Shown: positions 51,461-60,895, counted from the first letter of the stretch. The stretch: 64,000 bases of DNA from Acidobacteriota bacterium (GCA_022711665.1 JAKLEN010000003.1:424652-488651), one strand, 5' to 3'. Notes: a model not told the origin generated them from the sequence alone. A program made the numbers and translations.

Positions 51461-53179
51461 TCAGCGCGCCTCGTATACGATCCGGCCGCCCACCATCGTC
51501 AGGAGCACTTTCGTCCCGGCGATCGCGTGGGGGTCGATCTCGAAAATATCCTGCGAAAGCATGATCAGGTCGGCGACCTTGCCGGCCTCGAGCGAGCCCT
51601 CGTCCTTTTCCCGGTGCATGGCCCAGGCCCCGCCCAGGGTGTAGGCCCGGACGGCCTCGGCCAGGGAAACCTTGTGGCGGGGGAGCCAGCCGCCTTCGGG
51701 CCGGCCCTCGAGGTCCTGGCGGGTGACGGCGACCTGGAGCCCGGGCCAGGGGCTGAGGGTCACGACCGGCCAGTCGCTGCCGAAAGCCAGGCGGCCGCCG
51801 CCGTCGAGCACGGCCTTCCAGGCGAAGGCCCGCGCTTCCCGCTCGGGCCCGGCGTTCCTGATCCAGCTCCCGATCCAGCCGGGCTCGGGATTGGCGTGGA
51901 GGGGCTGGAAGCTGCCGATGACGCCCAGCCGGCCGAAGCGCGGCAGGTCGTCCGCGGCGATGGCCTCGGCGTGCTCGATCTTGTTGCGGACATCCGCGTC
52001 CCCGGAGACCCGCCGGGCCGCCTCGCAGGCGTCGAGCGCCAGGCGGATGGCCGCGTCGCCGATGGCGTGCGTCGAGACCTGCATCCCCCTGGCGTTGAAG
52101 GCGGCCACGGCCTTCTTGTAGTCCTCCGGCGCCCAGAAGAGCTTGCCGGAGTTTTCCTTCTGGCCCTCGTAGGGGTCGAGCATGGCCCCGGTGCCCGAGT
52201 CGATGACGCCGTCGAGCATCAGCTTGACGCCGTCGACGGCCAGCCACTCGTCGTGGAACCTGGCCCGGGCCTGGTCATAGGCCTTCCAGTCCTTGTCGGT
52301 CGGGCCGGGGGCCTCGACCCACATGGCGGCCGTCAGGCGGACGGTCAGGGCGCCTTCGCGGCGGAGGCGGTCGAAGAGGTCGATGTCCTCGAACTCGCCG
52401 CCCAGGCCGTGGACCCGGACGACGCCCCGCCGGGCCGCTTCCTCGAGGCCCCGCCGGATCGCCGCCAGCCTCTCTTCGGCCGTCGGCTCGGGGACGAGCC
52501 CGGCCACGAGCGACGAGGCCTCTTCGAGCAGGGCCCCCGTCGGCTCGCCGTCCGCCTGGCGAACGATGCGGCCGCCGGCCGGGTCCTTGGTCCGGCGGTC
52601 GATGCCGGCCAGGGCCAGCGCCCGGCTGTTGACCCAGCTCGAGTGCCCGTCGGCGCAGCGCAGGAAGACCGGGCGGTCGGGCACGATCTCGTCGAGGATC
52701 TGCTTGTGCGGCAGGCCGCCGGGGAAGGCGGGATACATCCAGCCGCGGCCCTTGATCCATGAGGTCCCGGGGTTGGCCTGGACGAAGGCCCGGATCCGGG
52801 TCCGGATCTCTTCGACGGTCTTGGCCCCGGCCAGGTCGATGTCGGCCAGGTTCAGCGAGCCGCTGACGAAATGGACGTGGCTGTCCTCGAAGCCGGGCAG
52901 GACGAGGCGGCCGCCGGCGTCGATGACCCGGGTGTCCCGACCCTTCAGGCGGGAGATCTCCCGGGACGTCCCGACGGCCAGGATGCGGCCGTCCTTGACG
53001 GCCACGGCCTCGGCCCAGGGCCGCGCGGCGTCGATCGTATAGACCCTGGCGCGAGTGACGAGGACATCGGCCGCGGGCCGGCCTGGCGCGCAGGCGGCCG
53101 CCGCCACGAGCAGGATCGGCAGCGCCAAGCCGGGAAGAAGACGCGGGCGAATGAAGCTCCGGGCAATCATTCCGATCAT
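51461..53179 (-). CDS. YtcJ-like amidohydrolase lipoprotein
   Basis: A 572-aa amidohydrolase with a lipobox (LLVAAAACAPG). LPGFEDSHVHF supplies the metal-binding HxH, HAIGDAAIRLALDACE a later His, and GSDWPVV the metal Asp; this is the YtcJ/AepA-type branch. The reaction is hydrolysis of amide or related bonds; the substrate is unknown. A TATAAT at 53192-53187 overlaps the first ATG (53188). The mRNA should start near the ATG at 53179, making that start leaderless; ATG 53170 is also possible. Confidence 0.85.
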   Translation of the reverse strand: MIGMIARSFIRPRLLPGLALPILLVAAAACAPGRPAADVLVTRARVYTIDAARPWAEAVAVKDGRILAVGTSREISRLKGRDTRVIDAGGRLVLPGFEDSHVHFVSGSLNLADIDLAGAKTVEEIRTRIRAFVQANPGTSWIKGRGWMYPAFPGGLPHKQILDEIVPDRPVFLRCADGHSSWVNSRALALAGIDRRTKDPAGGRIVRQADGEPTGALLEEASSLVAGLVPEPTAEERLAAIRRGLEEAARRGVVRVHGLGGEFEDIDLFDRLRREGALTVRLTAAMWVEAPGPTDKDWKAYDQARARFHDEWLAVDGVKLMLDGVIDSGTGAMLDPYEGQKENSGKLFWAPEDYKKAVAAFNARGMQVSTHAIGDAAIRLALDACEAARRVSGDADVRNKIEHAEAIAADDLPRFGRLGVIGSFQPLHANPEPGWIGSWIRNAGPEREARAFAWKAVLDGGGRLAFGSDWPVVTLSPWPGLQVAVTRQDLEGRPEGGWLPRHKVSLAEAVRAYTLGGAWAMHREKDEGSLEAGKVADLIMLSQDIFEIDPHAIAGTKVLLTMVGGRIVYEAR

Positions 53180-53186
53180 GAGCCGC

Positions 53187-53192
53187 ATTATA
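53187..53192 (-). promoter_or_regulatory. -10 box directly before the amidohydrolase gene
   Basis: TATAAT on the minus strand, 7 bases before the ATG at 53179, suggesting a leaderless transcript. Confidence 0.45.
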
Positions 53193-53239
53193 ACCGATTC
53201 CGCCGCCGCTCCGCGACCGGCGGCCCGGCCCCGGGCCCA

Positions 53240-53269
53240 TTGACAGGCGCAAAAGACCGGCCGTATAGT
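53240..53269 (+). promoter_or_regulatory. Sigma70 promoter of the FBPase gene
   Basis: TTGACA (53240-53245) and TATAGT (53264-53269) with 18-base spacing. The leader to the start codon is about 110 bases. Confidence 0.7.
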
Positions 53270-53385
53270 TAGACCGCAGCAAAAGATTTCGGCAAAAGGT
53301 CAGGGGAATCTCTCTCTCGGCGGCGACGGGCGTGGCCTCGACGATCCCCGTTGCCGGAGAGGGGGAACCGCGAAAAGGAGGATCC

Positions 53386-54480
53386 ATGAAGGTCACTCTC
53401 AGCGTCATCAAGGCGGACATCGGCGGATGGGTCGGGCATTCGGCCATCCATCCGGCCCTCGAGGAATCGGCCCGCCAGAGCCTGGCGGCGGCCAAGGCCG
53501 GCGGCCTCATCCTCGATTACTTCGTCACCTCGTGCGGCGACGACCTCCAGCTGATCATGACCCACACGAAGGGCGTCGATTCCGAGCCCATCCACCACCT
53601 TGCCTGGGACACGTTCATGACCGGCACCGGGGTCGCCAAGAAGCTCAAGCTCTACGGCGCCGGCCAGGACATGCTCGCCGATGCCTTCTCCGGCAACGTC
53701 AAGGGACAGGGACCGGGGGTGGCGGAGATGGAGATCGAGGAGCGGACCTCGGAGCCCGTCCTTATCTTCATGGCCGACAAGACCTCCGCCGGGTCCTGGA
53801 ACCTGCCGCTCTACAAGATGTTCGTCGACCCGTTCAACACGGCCGGCCTGGTCATCGCCCCGCAGCTCCATGCCGGCTTCCGCTTCGAGATCCACGACAT
53901 CCGCGAGCACCGCAAGATCTTCTTCGACACCCCCGAAGAGATCTACGACCTGCTGATGTTCATCGGCACGCCGAGCCGGTTCACGATCAAGCACGTCTTC
54001 TCCCGGCACGATGGGACGATCGCCGCGGCCTCGTCGACCGAACGGCTGTCCCTCATCGCCGGCAAGTACGTCGGCAAGGACGATCCGGTGATGATCGTCC
54101 GCTCCCAGCACCAGTTCCCGGCCGTCGGCGAGGTCCTGGAGCCCTTCCGCTATCCCTGGATCATCGAGGGTTGGATGAGGGGCTCGCACTACGGGCCGCT
54201 CATGGCCGTCGCCCAGAAACAGGCCACGCCGGCGCGCTTCGACGGCCCGCCGCGGGTCATCTGCCTGGGCTTCCAGGTCTCGGACGCCAGGCTGATCGGT
54301 CCGCGCGACATGTTCGACGATCCCTCCTGGGACGAGGCGCGCCGGGAGGCCAACCTCCTAGCCGATCATCTCCGCCGCCACGGGCCGTTCGAGCCTCACC
54401 GTCTGCCGCTCGAGGAGATGGAGTACACCACCCTGCCGCAGACGATGGACAAGCTCAAGGGCCGCTGGAAGCCGCTCTAG
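53386..54480 (+). CDS. fbp: Type V fructose-1,6-bisphosphatase (bifunctional aldolase/phosphatase)
   Basis: A 364-aa protein typical of the archaeal-type FBP aldolase/phosphatase. MKVTLSVIKADIGGWVGHSA at the N-terminus, DYFVTSCGDDLQLIMTHTKG, and DMLADAFSGNVKGQGPG carry the Asp-rich metal-binding positions, and the length is typical. The enzyme condenses triose phosphates and dephosphorylates the product, driving gluconeogenesis in one direction. It is widespread in archaea and in deep-branching bacteria. AAAGGAGGATCC precedes the ATG at 53386. Confidence 0.95.
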   Translation: MKVTLSVIKADIGGWVGHSAIHPALEESARQSLAAAKAGGLILDYFVTSCGDDLQLIMTHTKGVDSEPIHHLAWDTFMTGTGVAKKLKLYGAGQDMLADAFSGNVKGQGPGVAEMEIEERTSEPVLIFMADKTSAGSWNLPLYKMFVDPFNTAGLVIAPQLHAGFRFEIHDIREHRKIFFDTPEEIYDLLMFIGTPSRFTIKHVFSRHDGTIAAASSTERLSLIAGKYVGKDDPVMIVRSQHQFPAVGEVLEPFRYPWIIEGWMRGSHYGPLMAVAQKQATPARFDGPPRVICLGFQVSDARLIGPRDMFDDPSWDEARREANLLADHLRRHGPFEPHRLPLEEMEYTTLPQTMDKLKGRWKPL

Positions 54481-54513
54481 CCGGTCCCGGGAGAGCCTCG
54501 CGTCCGGCGGGCG

Positions 54514-56343
54514 CTACTTCCGCGGGAAGACGTACTCCCCGGACGGGTCCCTCTGCTTGAGGGCCTTGACCGCGCCGTCCTCGACGACGAACTCGAAGAC
54601 GACGTCGGCGAAGAGCTTGATCCTGAACTGCAGGCCCTTGTAGGGGAGGAGCGGCTCGGGCGTCTGGCCCGGAACGTTCAGGACGAGAGCACCGTTCTCC
54701 TCGAGGACGACCTGGAGCGTCACCCCGTTCGGCAGCACGTAGGCTCCGGCCAGCTTGGCCAGGAGCTCGGGGGCCGGGCCCGCCGGCCGGCGGGTGAAAG
54801 CGACCTCGGCCTCGTCGAGCGAGATGACGGCCTTGTCGATGTCGCCCTGGGGGTTGGTCTGGAAATTGATGGACGTCCGGCCGTAGGTCTCGTCGTCGGG
54901 CGTGACGAAGCGGTCGTAGTGGAAGTGGCCGAGCGGCAGCCGGATCTTGTGGAAGTCCATGGACAGGGCGCCGTCCTTCATCTCGATCTTGAGAACGCCG
55001 TAGGCCGGGTGCTCGAATTCGCCGGCGTAGTCGGCCAGGGCATGGGAGGGCCGGGTGTCCGGCACGCGGTCCGCGCCGGACTTGGCCCGGGCCTCGGTAT
55101 CGGCCTTCTTGCCCTTGAGGCGGCTGTCGAGCAGGCGCTCGCTCCACGGCGTCTGGTCCAGGCCCAGCAGCCGCTCGTAGACGTTGTAGCTGACGGTGTT
55201 GTAGAGGCTGGCGCAGTGGTTGCCGATGACCAGGACGATGACGCCCAGCTTCTCGCGGGGCATGAAGGAGATCTGGGAATGGAAGCCGGGCAGGTCGCCG
55301 CCGTGGAAGGTCAGGAGGCGGCCGCGGTAGGACACCGTCTCGCGGCCCATGCCGTAGGCGGCGTTCAGGGCCTCCCAGAAGCCTCGCGCCTCGGCCGCCG
55401 TGTTCGGCAGGGCGATGGCCGGCTCGAGCGTTGCCTTGAGCACCTCCGGGGGCAGGACCTGCCGGCCGGCGTAGCGGCCGTTGTTCATCAGGGCGATGAG
55501 CCAGTGCGAGAGGTCCTGGACGTTGGAGATGATAGCGCCGCAGGGGGCGACGCCGCCGATGTCCTCGTAGTAGGGGATGCGGTAGAGCTCGAAGCTGTCC
55601 CGCTTCTCGGTGTAGGGCACCCCGTACTCGGGCGCCTTGGTCATGTCGGCGATGGAATAGACCGTCGCGGCCATGTCCAGCGGCTTGAAGATGCGCTCGC
55701 GGACGAACTCCTCCCACGGCTTCCCCGACTGGAGCTCGACGATGTAGCCGGCGGCGGCGTACATGAGGTTGTTGTAGAGGTAGGTCTGGCGCAGCGGCGC
55801 CTGGGGTTCGAGGTAGCGGAGCTTGTCGAAGAGCTGCTTGCGGGTGTCGTCCGACTGGTACCAGATCGTGTCGTGGCGGGTGATGCCGGTGCGGTGGGAC
55901 AGCATGTCGCGCAGGGTGACGGTGTTGTCGAGCTGGTTGTCGTAGAAGCGGATGGAGGGCACCGATTCCTTGACCGGCTTGTCCCAAGTCAGCTTGCCTT
56001 CCTCGACGAGCAGGCCGGCGGCGATGGCCGTGAACAGCTTGGTGTTCGAGGCGATCTGCTGCAGGGTCGTAGGCGTAAAGGGCAGCTTCCGGCCGTAATC
56101 GCGGTAGCCGTAGCCCTTGGCGAAGACGAGCTTATCGCCCTGGACGACGCCGACGGCGACGCCCGGGGCGTTCCAGTCCTTGAGGATCTTGGCCATGTAG
56201 GCGTCGAAGCCGCGGAGCTTCTTGGCCACGTCCTGGTCCGGGGTCTGGGCCCGGAGCCCCGGCAGGACGGCCACAGCCAGGAGCGTGGCCAGGAAGAAAG
56301 CGAAGATCTTCGCGGAGCGGGTTCGTGTTCTGATGGACGACAT
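54514..56343 (-). CDS. Exported serine beta-lactamase-like hydrolase (class C/PBP family)
   Basis: A 609-aa protein with a signal peptide (residues 1-32). The catalytic SxxK is SNTK at 99-102, the tyrosine motif is in YLYNNLMYAAAG (about 195-206), and the final triad-like element is HGGDLP (about 340). Beyond about residue 420 lies an additional beta-rich domain, as in Pab87/FmtA-like peptidases and esterases. These enzymes hydrolyse peptides, cell-wall fragments or esters; true beta-lactamase activity is unlikely to be their main role. AAGGAGGTCC precedes the ATG at 56343. Confidence 0.88.
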   Translation of the reverse strand: MSSIRTRTRSAKIFAFFLATLLAVAVLPGLRAQTPDQDVAKKLRGFDAYMAKILKDWNAPGVAVGVVQGDKLVFAKGYGYRDYGRKLPFTPTTLQQIASNTKLFTAIAAGLLVEEGKLTWDKPVKESVPSIRFYDNQLDNTVTLRDMLSHRTGITRHDTIWYQSDDTRKQLFDKLRYLEPQAPLRQTYLYNNLMYAAAGYIVELQSGKPWEEFVRERIFKPLDMAATVYSIADMTKAPEYGVPYTEKRDSFELYRIPYYEDIGGVAPCGAIISNVQDLSHWLIALMNNGRYAGRQVLPPEVLKATLEPAIALPNTAAEARGFWEALNAAYGMGRETVSYRGRLLTFHGGDLPGFHSQISFMPREKLGVIVLVIGNHCASLYNTVSYNVYERLLGLDQTPWSERLLDSRLKGKKADTEARAKSGADRVPDTRPSHALADYAGEFEHPAYGVLKIEMKDGALSMDFHKIRLPLGHFHYDRFVTPDDETYGRTSINFQTNPQGDIDKAVISLDEAEVAFTRRPAGPAPELLAKLAGAYVLPNGVTLQVVLEENGALVLNVPGQTPEPLLPYKGLQFRIKLFADVVFEFVVEDGAVKALKQRDPSGEYVFPRK

Positions 56344-56390
56344 CGGAGGACCTCCTTGCCGCGCCATGCGGCCGAGCGTGTATTATGGCG

Positions 56391-56420
56391 ATAGTAGGCG
56401 GAAGGGCCGGGCCGTGTCAA
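56391..56420 (-). promoter_or_regulatory. Sigma70 promoter of the beta-lactamase-like gene
   Basis: On the minus strand, TTGACA (56420-56415), 18 bases, TACTAT (56396-56391), about 48 bases from the start codon. Confidence 0.6.
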
Positions 56421-56508
56421 GGAAGGACCCGCGCCGCGGGGCCGGCTCCGGGCCGATCGTCCGGCCGGGGTTGCCAAAAGGCCCGGAAAAACGTAACATC
56501 CCGGCCCG

Positions 56509-57222
56509 ATGGACAAGCCCACGCCCTCCGGCCGGCCGCTTCGGGAGATCTTCGGCGAGATCGCCGGGAGCTACGAGCGGGTGAACCGCGTCCTGACGCT
56601 CGGCCTGGACCGGGGCTGGCGGCGGCGGGCGGCCCGGCGGGCGGCCCGGGGCGGGGGCTCGCGCTGGCTCGACGTCTGCTCGGGAACGGGGGAGATGGCC
56701 CGGGACCTGGCCCGCCTGGCGCCGGCCGGGACGGAGATCGCCGCCGTTGACTTCTCGCTGCCGATGCTGGCCCGGGCCCGGACCAAGCCGGGGCTGGAGC
56801 GGACCGGCTTCGTCCTCGGCGACGTCAAGCGGCTGCCGTTTCCGGACGCGACGTTCGACCTGGTCACGATCTCGTTCGCCACGAGGAACATCAATATCTC
56901 ACGGCCGATCCTGGAGGCGACGTTCCGGGAATTCCTGCGGGTGCTGCGGCCGGGCGGACGGTTCGTCAACCTGGAGACGAGCCAGCCCGCCGTCCCGGTC
57001 GTCCGCGCCCTCTTCCACGCCTATGTCGGGATCCTCGTCCGGCGCGTCGGCTGGCGGATGTCCGGCGCGTTGGCCGGTTACGCTTACCTGGCCTCGTCCA
57101 TCCGCGCCTTCTACGGGCCGGGAGAGTTGGCCGGGATCCTCCTCGGCGCGGGGTTCGACGAGGTTGCGTTCGAGCGCCTGTTCTTCGGGGCCGCGGCCAT
57201 CCACGTCTCCAGGAAGCGCTGA
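56509..57222 (+). CDS. ubiE: UbiE/MenG-type C-methyltransferase
   Basis: A 237-aa SAM-dependent methyltransferase. Motif I is WLDVCSGTGEMARDLA (about 53-68), VDFSLPMLARAR follows, then GDVKRLPFPDATFDLVTISF and FATRNINIS, matching the UbiE/MenG signature (FGLRNV). RVLRPGGRFVNLE is motif III. It should methylate demethylmenaquinone (and, in some species, ubiquinone precursors). An aerobic or anaerobic respiratory chain using menaquinone is thus likely. No other quinone gene is adjacent. Confidence 0.92.
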   Translation: MDKPTPSGRPLREIFGEIAGSYERVNRVLTLGLDRGWRRRAARRAARGGGSRWLDVCSGTGEMARDLARLAPAGTEIAAVDFSLPMLARARTKPGLERTGFVLGDVKRLPFPDATFDLVTISFATRNINISRPILEATFREFLRVLRPGGRFVNLETSQPAVPVVRALFHAYVGILVRRVGWRMSGALAGYAYLASSIRAFYGPGELAGILLGAGFDEVAFERLFFGAAAIHVSRKR

Positions 57223-57393
57223 GGGATCGCCGGACGGTCCGACGGTTGGCATCCTGTCCTCCGGACGGGACAATCTGCCCTCCTCGTCCCCTCGGGCCGC
57301 CTACCCGGGAGCCGGGCCAAAGCCTTCCGGCGCGCCTGTTAACTGTCTGATAATATGGTAATTAGACGCTCGGCATTGCCCCTCTCCGGTTCC

Positions 57394-57410
57394 TTGGCAC
57401 GCTTCTTGCC
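57394..57410 (+). promoter_or_regulatory. Sigma54 promoter before a small lipoprotein gene
   Basis: TTGGCACGCTTCTTGCC matches the -24/-12 consensus. GG at 57396-57397 and GC at 57408-57409 are separated by exactly 10 bases. Transcription would begin near 57421, 23 bases before the start codon and just ahead of AAAAGGAG. Confidence 0.85.
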
Positions 57411-57443
57411 ATTTAGGAAAGCGGAGAGAAAAGGAGACGAGCG

Positions 57444-57827
57444 ATGAACGCCAAGAAGATATCGATCCTGGCCCTGACGCTGCTCGCGGCCGGGACCGTG
57501 GCCTGCTACCACCCTTACGGTTCTCGCCTCTATCCCGACCGGCCCCGCTTCCGGCCGTCCGACCCGGCCGCGGTGGAGCTCATCCGGCGCGAGCCGCGGC
57601 GCGACCACATCCAGCTCGGCGAGGTTTGGATCCGGCCGACCTGGCGCATGGACCGCTTCTTTGTCGAGGGCGTCCTGCGGGAAAAGGCGGCCGCGATGGG
57701 CGCGGACGCGCTGGTCATCGTCGCCGACCGCTTCTTCCGGGAAGGCGTCGTCTTCAGCTACTGGCACGGTCCGCGGACCGTTTACGAGCGCCAGATCGTC
57801 GGCGTGGCGATCCGCTTCCGGCGCTGA
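57444..57827 (+). CDS. Small lipoprotein of unknown function, sigma54-dependent
   Basis: A 127-aa protein with a lipobox (LLAAGTVACYHP). The mature part contains DHIQLGEVWIRP and VEGVLREKAAAMGADALVIVADRF, a pattern of small exported proteins with a YbjQ/DUF4156-like alpha/beta fold. Gene function is unknown. The AAAAGGAG ribosome site is strong, and an excellent sigma54 promoter lies directly upstream, so expression should depend on a bacterial enhancer-binding protein. No such activator is encoded nearby. Confidence 0.72.
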   Translation: MNAKKISILALTLLAAGTVACYHPYGSRLYPDRPRFRPSDPAAVELIRREPRRDHIQLGEVWIRPTWRMDRFFVEGVLREKAAAMGADALVIVADRFFREGVVFSYWHGPRTVYERQIVGVAIRFRR

Positions 57828-57856
57828 CCGGTTCGGCCGGCGGGCTCGAACCGGGA

Positions 57857-59881
57857 TCAGCGCGAGATCCTCACGGTCGCCGTCGCGGCCTTCGTCGGGT
57901 CGCTTTCCGAGACGGCCCGCAGGGTGACCTCGGCCGACTTCGAGGCGCCGGGCCCCCGGCCGACGTAAACGGTCACGTCCTCAGTCGCCCCGGCCTTCAC
58001 GGCCGCCAGCCCGTTGAGCAGGCGCGCGCTCCAGCCCTGTCCGTCGATGGAGACGGTCAGCCGGTAGAGGTCGGCGTCGAACGCCGCCCCGGCTCCCAGG
58101 GCCGAGGGTCCGCCCCTGTTGGTCAGGGCGAATGTCACCGGTACGGCGTCCCCTTCAGCCTTGATCCGGTCCGCGGCCGGCCTGAGGGCCGCGCCGCGCA
58201 TCTGCGGGCCGGAGCCGTCGAGCGAGCGGACGGCCAGCTTGTAGACAAGGATGCCGTCCGCGTCGCGCCGCAGGTCGACGACGTAGAAGTGGAGGCGGTT
58301 GGGCTCGTCGACCCACTCGAAACGGCTGCCGGAATCGAGGCCGGCGTGGAAGAGGGCGTCGTTGAGCTGGCGGAAATCGGCGACCGTCCGCATCACCTTC
58401 TCGCCGCCGGGCTTGACGTAATCGACCAGGCCGATGTCTTCGGGGTGGGCGTCGATGACCCAGATGTAGCTGTTGAAAGCGTTGGGGCCGCCGTTCATGC
58501 CGCGCAGCGTGGCCTTGTTCTTGGCGATGAGGACGCCGTTGTCGGGCGTGAAGGAATCGTAGCCGATGCGCTGGACGACCTCGACGGTGTAGTAGGCGTA
58601 ATCCGGCTTCCCCGGGGAGAGGGGATCGGTCGCCGGGTCGTCGGGCGGCGTGAGGTCGCCGGGCCGGGACCCGTCGAACTTGACGACGAGGCCCGTGTAG
58701 GTCCCGGGCAGGGGATCGACGGCCCGGGCCGTGACCTCGGCCACGGCCAGGCCCGCCCGGGCCAGGATGTCCCGGCCGAGCGTCAGGAGCGAGGATTGGT
58801 CGATGAACTTGTTCTCCAGGCGGTTGCGGACCATCAGGCCGGCCGGCATGAAGGCCCCCTGCGCCGGCGGCACGACCCAGCGCTTGTGCGGGCCGCCAGG
58901 CCCGTTGAAGCAGCCGCGGTCCATCATGTCCCAGGGCCCGGCGGCGACCCGGCGGTAGGGCTTGACGTAGGGGTTGTTGTTGAGGTCGGGCAGATCGAAG
59001 GCGAAGTGGCCGAGTTCGTGGGTGATCGTGCCCGAATTCTCGCCCTGGCGCATGGAGGACAGGCCCCACTGCTGGGAGCCGGCCAGCCAGCTCGTCCAGG
59101 GGACGTAGCGCGTCGGGATCCAGCGGGGCTTGGCCGGGTTCGGATTGCCCCAGGCGGCCGGGATGTCGTCCTTGGTGTCGAACTTCATCTCGCCGAATTC
59201 CTGCCAGACGCCCGTCTCGTCGTAGCTGGCGTAGAGGCGTAGGACGGCGTCGAAGTCCTTGCGGACGTCCTTGCCGACGGCGTCCGTCCAGAGCGCGTCG
59301 CAGTCCTTCTCCATCCAGCCATTGGCCCGGCTGCCGTCCGGCGTCTGGTCGTTCTGGCGGTGTTCGTTGAGGCCGTAGTGCCAGATGGGGTGGGGCATGA
59401 GGTACGGCCCGTAGACCTCGACCTCGGTGATGCCGAAGCGGCCGCGGGACTGCTCCATCCAGTAGCCGTTGATGGTCTGGCCGTGATTGTATTCGCTCGG
59501 CTTCATCCAGAAATCGGCGAAGAACTGCGGGACCCGGTCGCGGGGGACGGGGTCGATCTGGGGGTTGCCGAAGGGATCCGAGCCCTTCGGCATGGTCATG
59601 ACGAAGGGCTGGCCGGGGAAATCGATGCCGACGACGGCCAGCTTGAAGCCGCGGGCCGGCTTGAGGGACGGATCGGCCCAATTGCGGCCCGGGATCGGAC
59701 GGTAATCGGCCCAGGTCATCGTGTCCTGGTCCTGGACGCGCTGGGGGTCGATCGGGCCGGGCTGGCCGCCGGCGGTCTTGGCGGCCTGGGGCGCGGCCGC
59801 CCCCGACAGCAGGAGGAGCGACAGGCCGGCGAGGCAGAAGCCCGCCACGGCCGCAAGGTGATGATTTCCGTGCGTGCGCAT
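57857..59881 (-). CDS. Exported M6-like zinc metallopeptidase (immune-inhibitor type)
   Basis: A 674-aa protein with a signal peptide (residues 1-30). The zinc motif is THELGHFAFDLPD (about 288-300), with the third ligand Asp of the M6 pattern HExxHxxxxxD. FKLAVVGIDFPGQPF and AAGPWDMMDRGCFNG are also M6-like. The C-terminal region is CARDB-like beta structure. It is probably an extracellular proteinase. GGAGGGATC precedes the ATG. It is the last gene of a minus-strand series, 72 bases after the DUF362 gene. Confidence 0.85.
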   Translation of the reverse strand: MRTHGNHHLAAVAGFCLAGLSLLLLSGAAAPQAAKTAGGQPGPIDPQRVQDQDTMTWADYRPIPGRNWADPSLKPARGFKLAVVGIDFPGQPFVMTMPKGSDPFGNPQIDPVPRDRVPQFFADFWMKPSEYNHGQTINGYWMEQSRGRFGITEVEVYGPYLMPHPIWHYGLNEHRQNDQTPDGSRANGWMEKDCDALWTDAVGKDVRKDFDAVLRLYASYDETGVWQEFGEMKFDTKDDIPAAWGNPNPAKPRWIPTRYVPWTSWLAGSQQWGLSSMRQGENSGTITHELGHFAFDLPDLNNNPYVKPYRRVAAGPWDMMDRGCFNGPGGPHKRWVVPPAQGAFMPAGLMVRNRLENKFIDQSSLLTLGRDILARAGLAVAEVTARAVDPLPGTYTGLVVKFDGSRPGDLTPPDDPATDPLSPGKPDYAYYTVEVVQRIGYDSFTPDNGVLIAKNKATLRGMNGGPNAFNSYIWVIDAHPEDIGLVDYVKPGGEKVMRTVADFRQLNDALFHAGLDSGSRFEWVDEPNRLHFYVVDLRRDADGILVYKLAVRSLDGSGPQMRGAALRPAADRIKAEGDAVPVTFALTNRGGPSALGAGAAFDADLYRLTVSIDGQGWSARLLNGLAAVKAGATEDVTVYVGRGPGASKSAEVTLRAVSESDPTKAATATVRISR

Positions 59882-59953
59882 GATCCCTCCGATCGTCCGG
59901 CGCCGCCCGCTGGCGAAAGGGGGAGGGCCCGGGCCTCGGGAGCGGCCGCCGGC

Positions 59954-60895
59954 TCAGACTTTCAGTTCCTCGATCGCGAGCTTGTCTATATCCATCCGGC
60001 CGATGCCCCATTCGGCCGACTTGGCGATCATGAGGACGTCGGCGGCCTTCAAGTTGACCAGGGGAGCGCCGTAGGCGTCCACGGCCACGGGGTCGTCGCC
60101 GAGGATGACCTTGTCGAGCCGGCGCAGCTCGCCGGGTCCGGCCGGGCCGTTGGTCAGCAGGAACTCGGTGGCGTCGGCGACGCAGAGGTCGGGCCGGCGC
60201 AGGGTGTTGAGATCGGCGATGCACTGGGAGAGGAACGGGATGTCGTCGTATTCGCCCTTGGCCCCCGAGCCGGCGTGGAAGAACTGGTTCGCGGCGCCGG
60301 ACTGGGCGCCCATCATGTTCTTGAGGTTGCCGGACATGCCGACGCCGACGTGATGCTTGATTATCGGCAGGTTGATGAAAACGTCGCAGTCGAGGAATTC
60401 CTTGATCACGCTGGTTCTCTTGACGGTCTTGTTCCTGGCGACGGCCGTTTCGACGTAGTTCCCGGACGACTTTCTGACGGCGCCGATCTCCTTGGCGTGC
60501 CCGGCGGCGAGCGCGGACCGGTCGAAATATCCCGGCAGGGGATCGAGGAGGTACCGGATCTCGCCGGCCCCGGCCTCGAGCGCGGCCAGGATGACGGCCA
60601 GCGTGAGGTCGGGATGGGTGTGGCTGCCGGGCCTCTTCCACCAGGCCGGAGCGTTGATGAGCAGGCCGACCGACGAGCCCTTGGGAACGAATTTGCCCAT
60701 GCCTCCGAGCGCGGCCAGGCCCGCGTTCACGGCGGCGACGCGGTCGGCGCCGGTGACGACGGCCAGGTCGGGCCGGGCCCGCCTGGGGGCGCCGGCGGCG
60801 GGCTTGGCCTGACCGCGGAGCCCCCCGGCCAGCGCGGCGGCGCCGGCGACCGCGCCGACACGGATGAAATCACGCCTGTTGAGCGACTTGCCCAT
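59954..60895 (-). CDS. Tat-exported DUF362-family protein
   Basis: A 313-aa protein with a twin-arginine signal (NRRDFIRVGAVAGAAALAGG). The body is DUF362-like: VGLLINAPAWWK, LPIIKHHVGVGMSGNLKNMM, CVADATEFLLTNGP and ILGDDPVAVDAYGA. DUF362 proteins often carry iron-sulfur clusters, but the ferredoxin-type cysteines are not present here. Function is unknown. GGAGGTGACC precedes the ATG at 60895, so the two extra upstream residues are not used. Confidence 0.88.
   Translation of the reverse strand: MGKSLNRRDFIRVGAVAGAAALAGGLRGQAKPAAGAPRRARPDLAVVTGADRVAAVNAGLAALGGMGKFVPKGSSVGLLINAPAWWKRPGSHTHPDLTLAVILAALEAGAGEIRYLLDPLPGYFDRSALAAGHAKEIGAVRKSSGNYVETAVARNKTVKRTSVIKEFLDCDVFINLPIIKHHVGVGMSGNLKNMMGAQSGAANQFFHAGSGAKGEYDDIPFLSQCIADLNTLRRPDLCVADATEFLLTNGPAGPGELRRLDKVILGDDPVAVDAYGAPLVNLKAADVLMIAKSAEWGIGRMDIDKLAIEELKV

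Noticed and set aside
58155..60641. 828-codon frame across the M6 and DUF362 genes
   Set aside because: Arg/Pro-rich out-of-frame translation of two real genes on the same strand.
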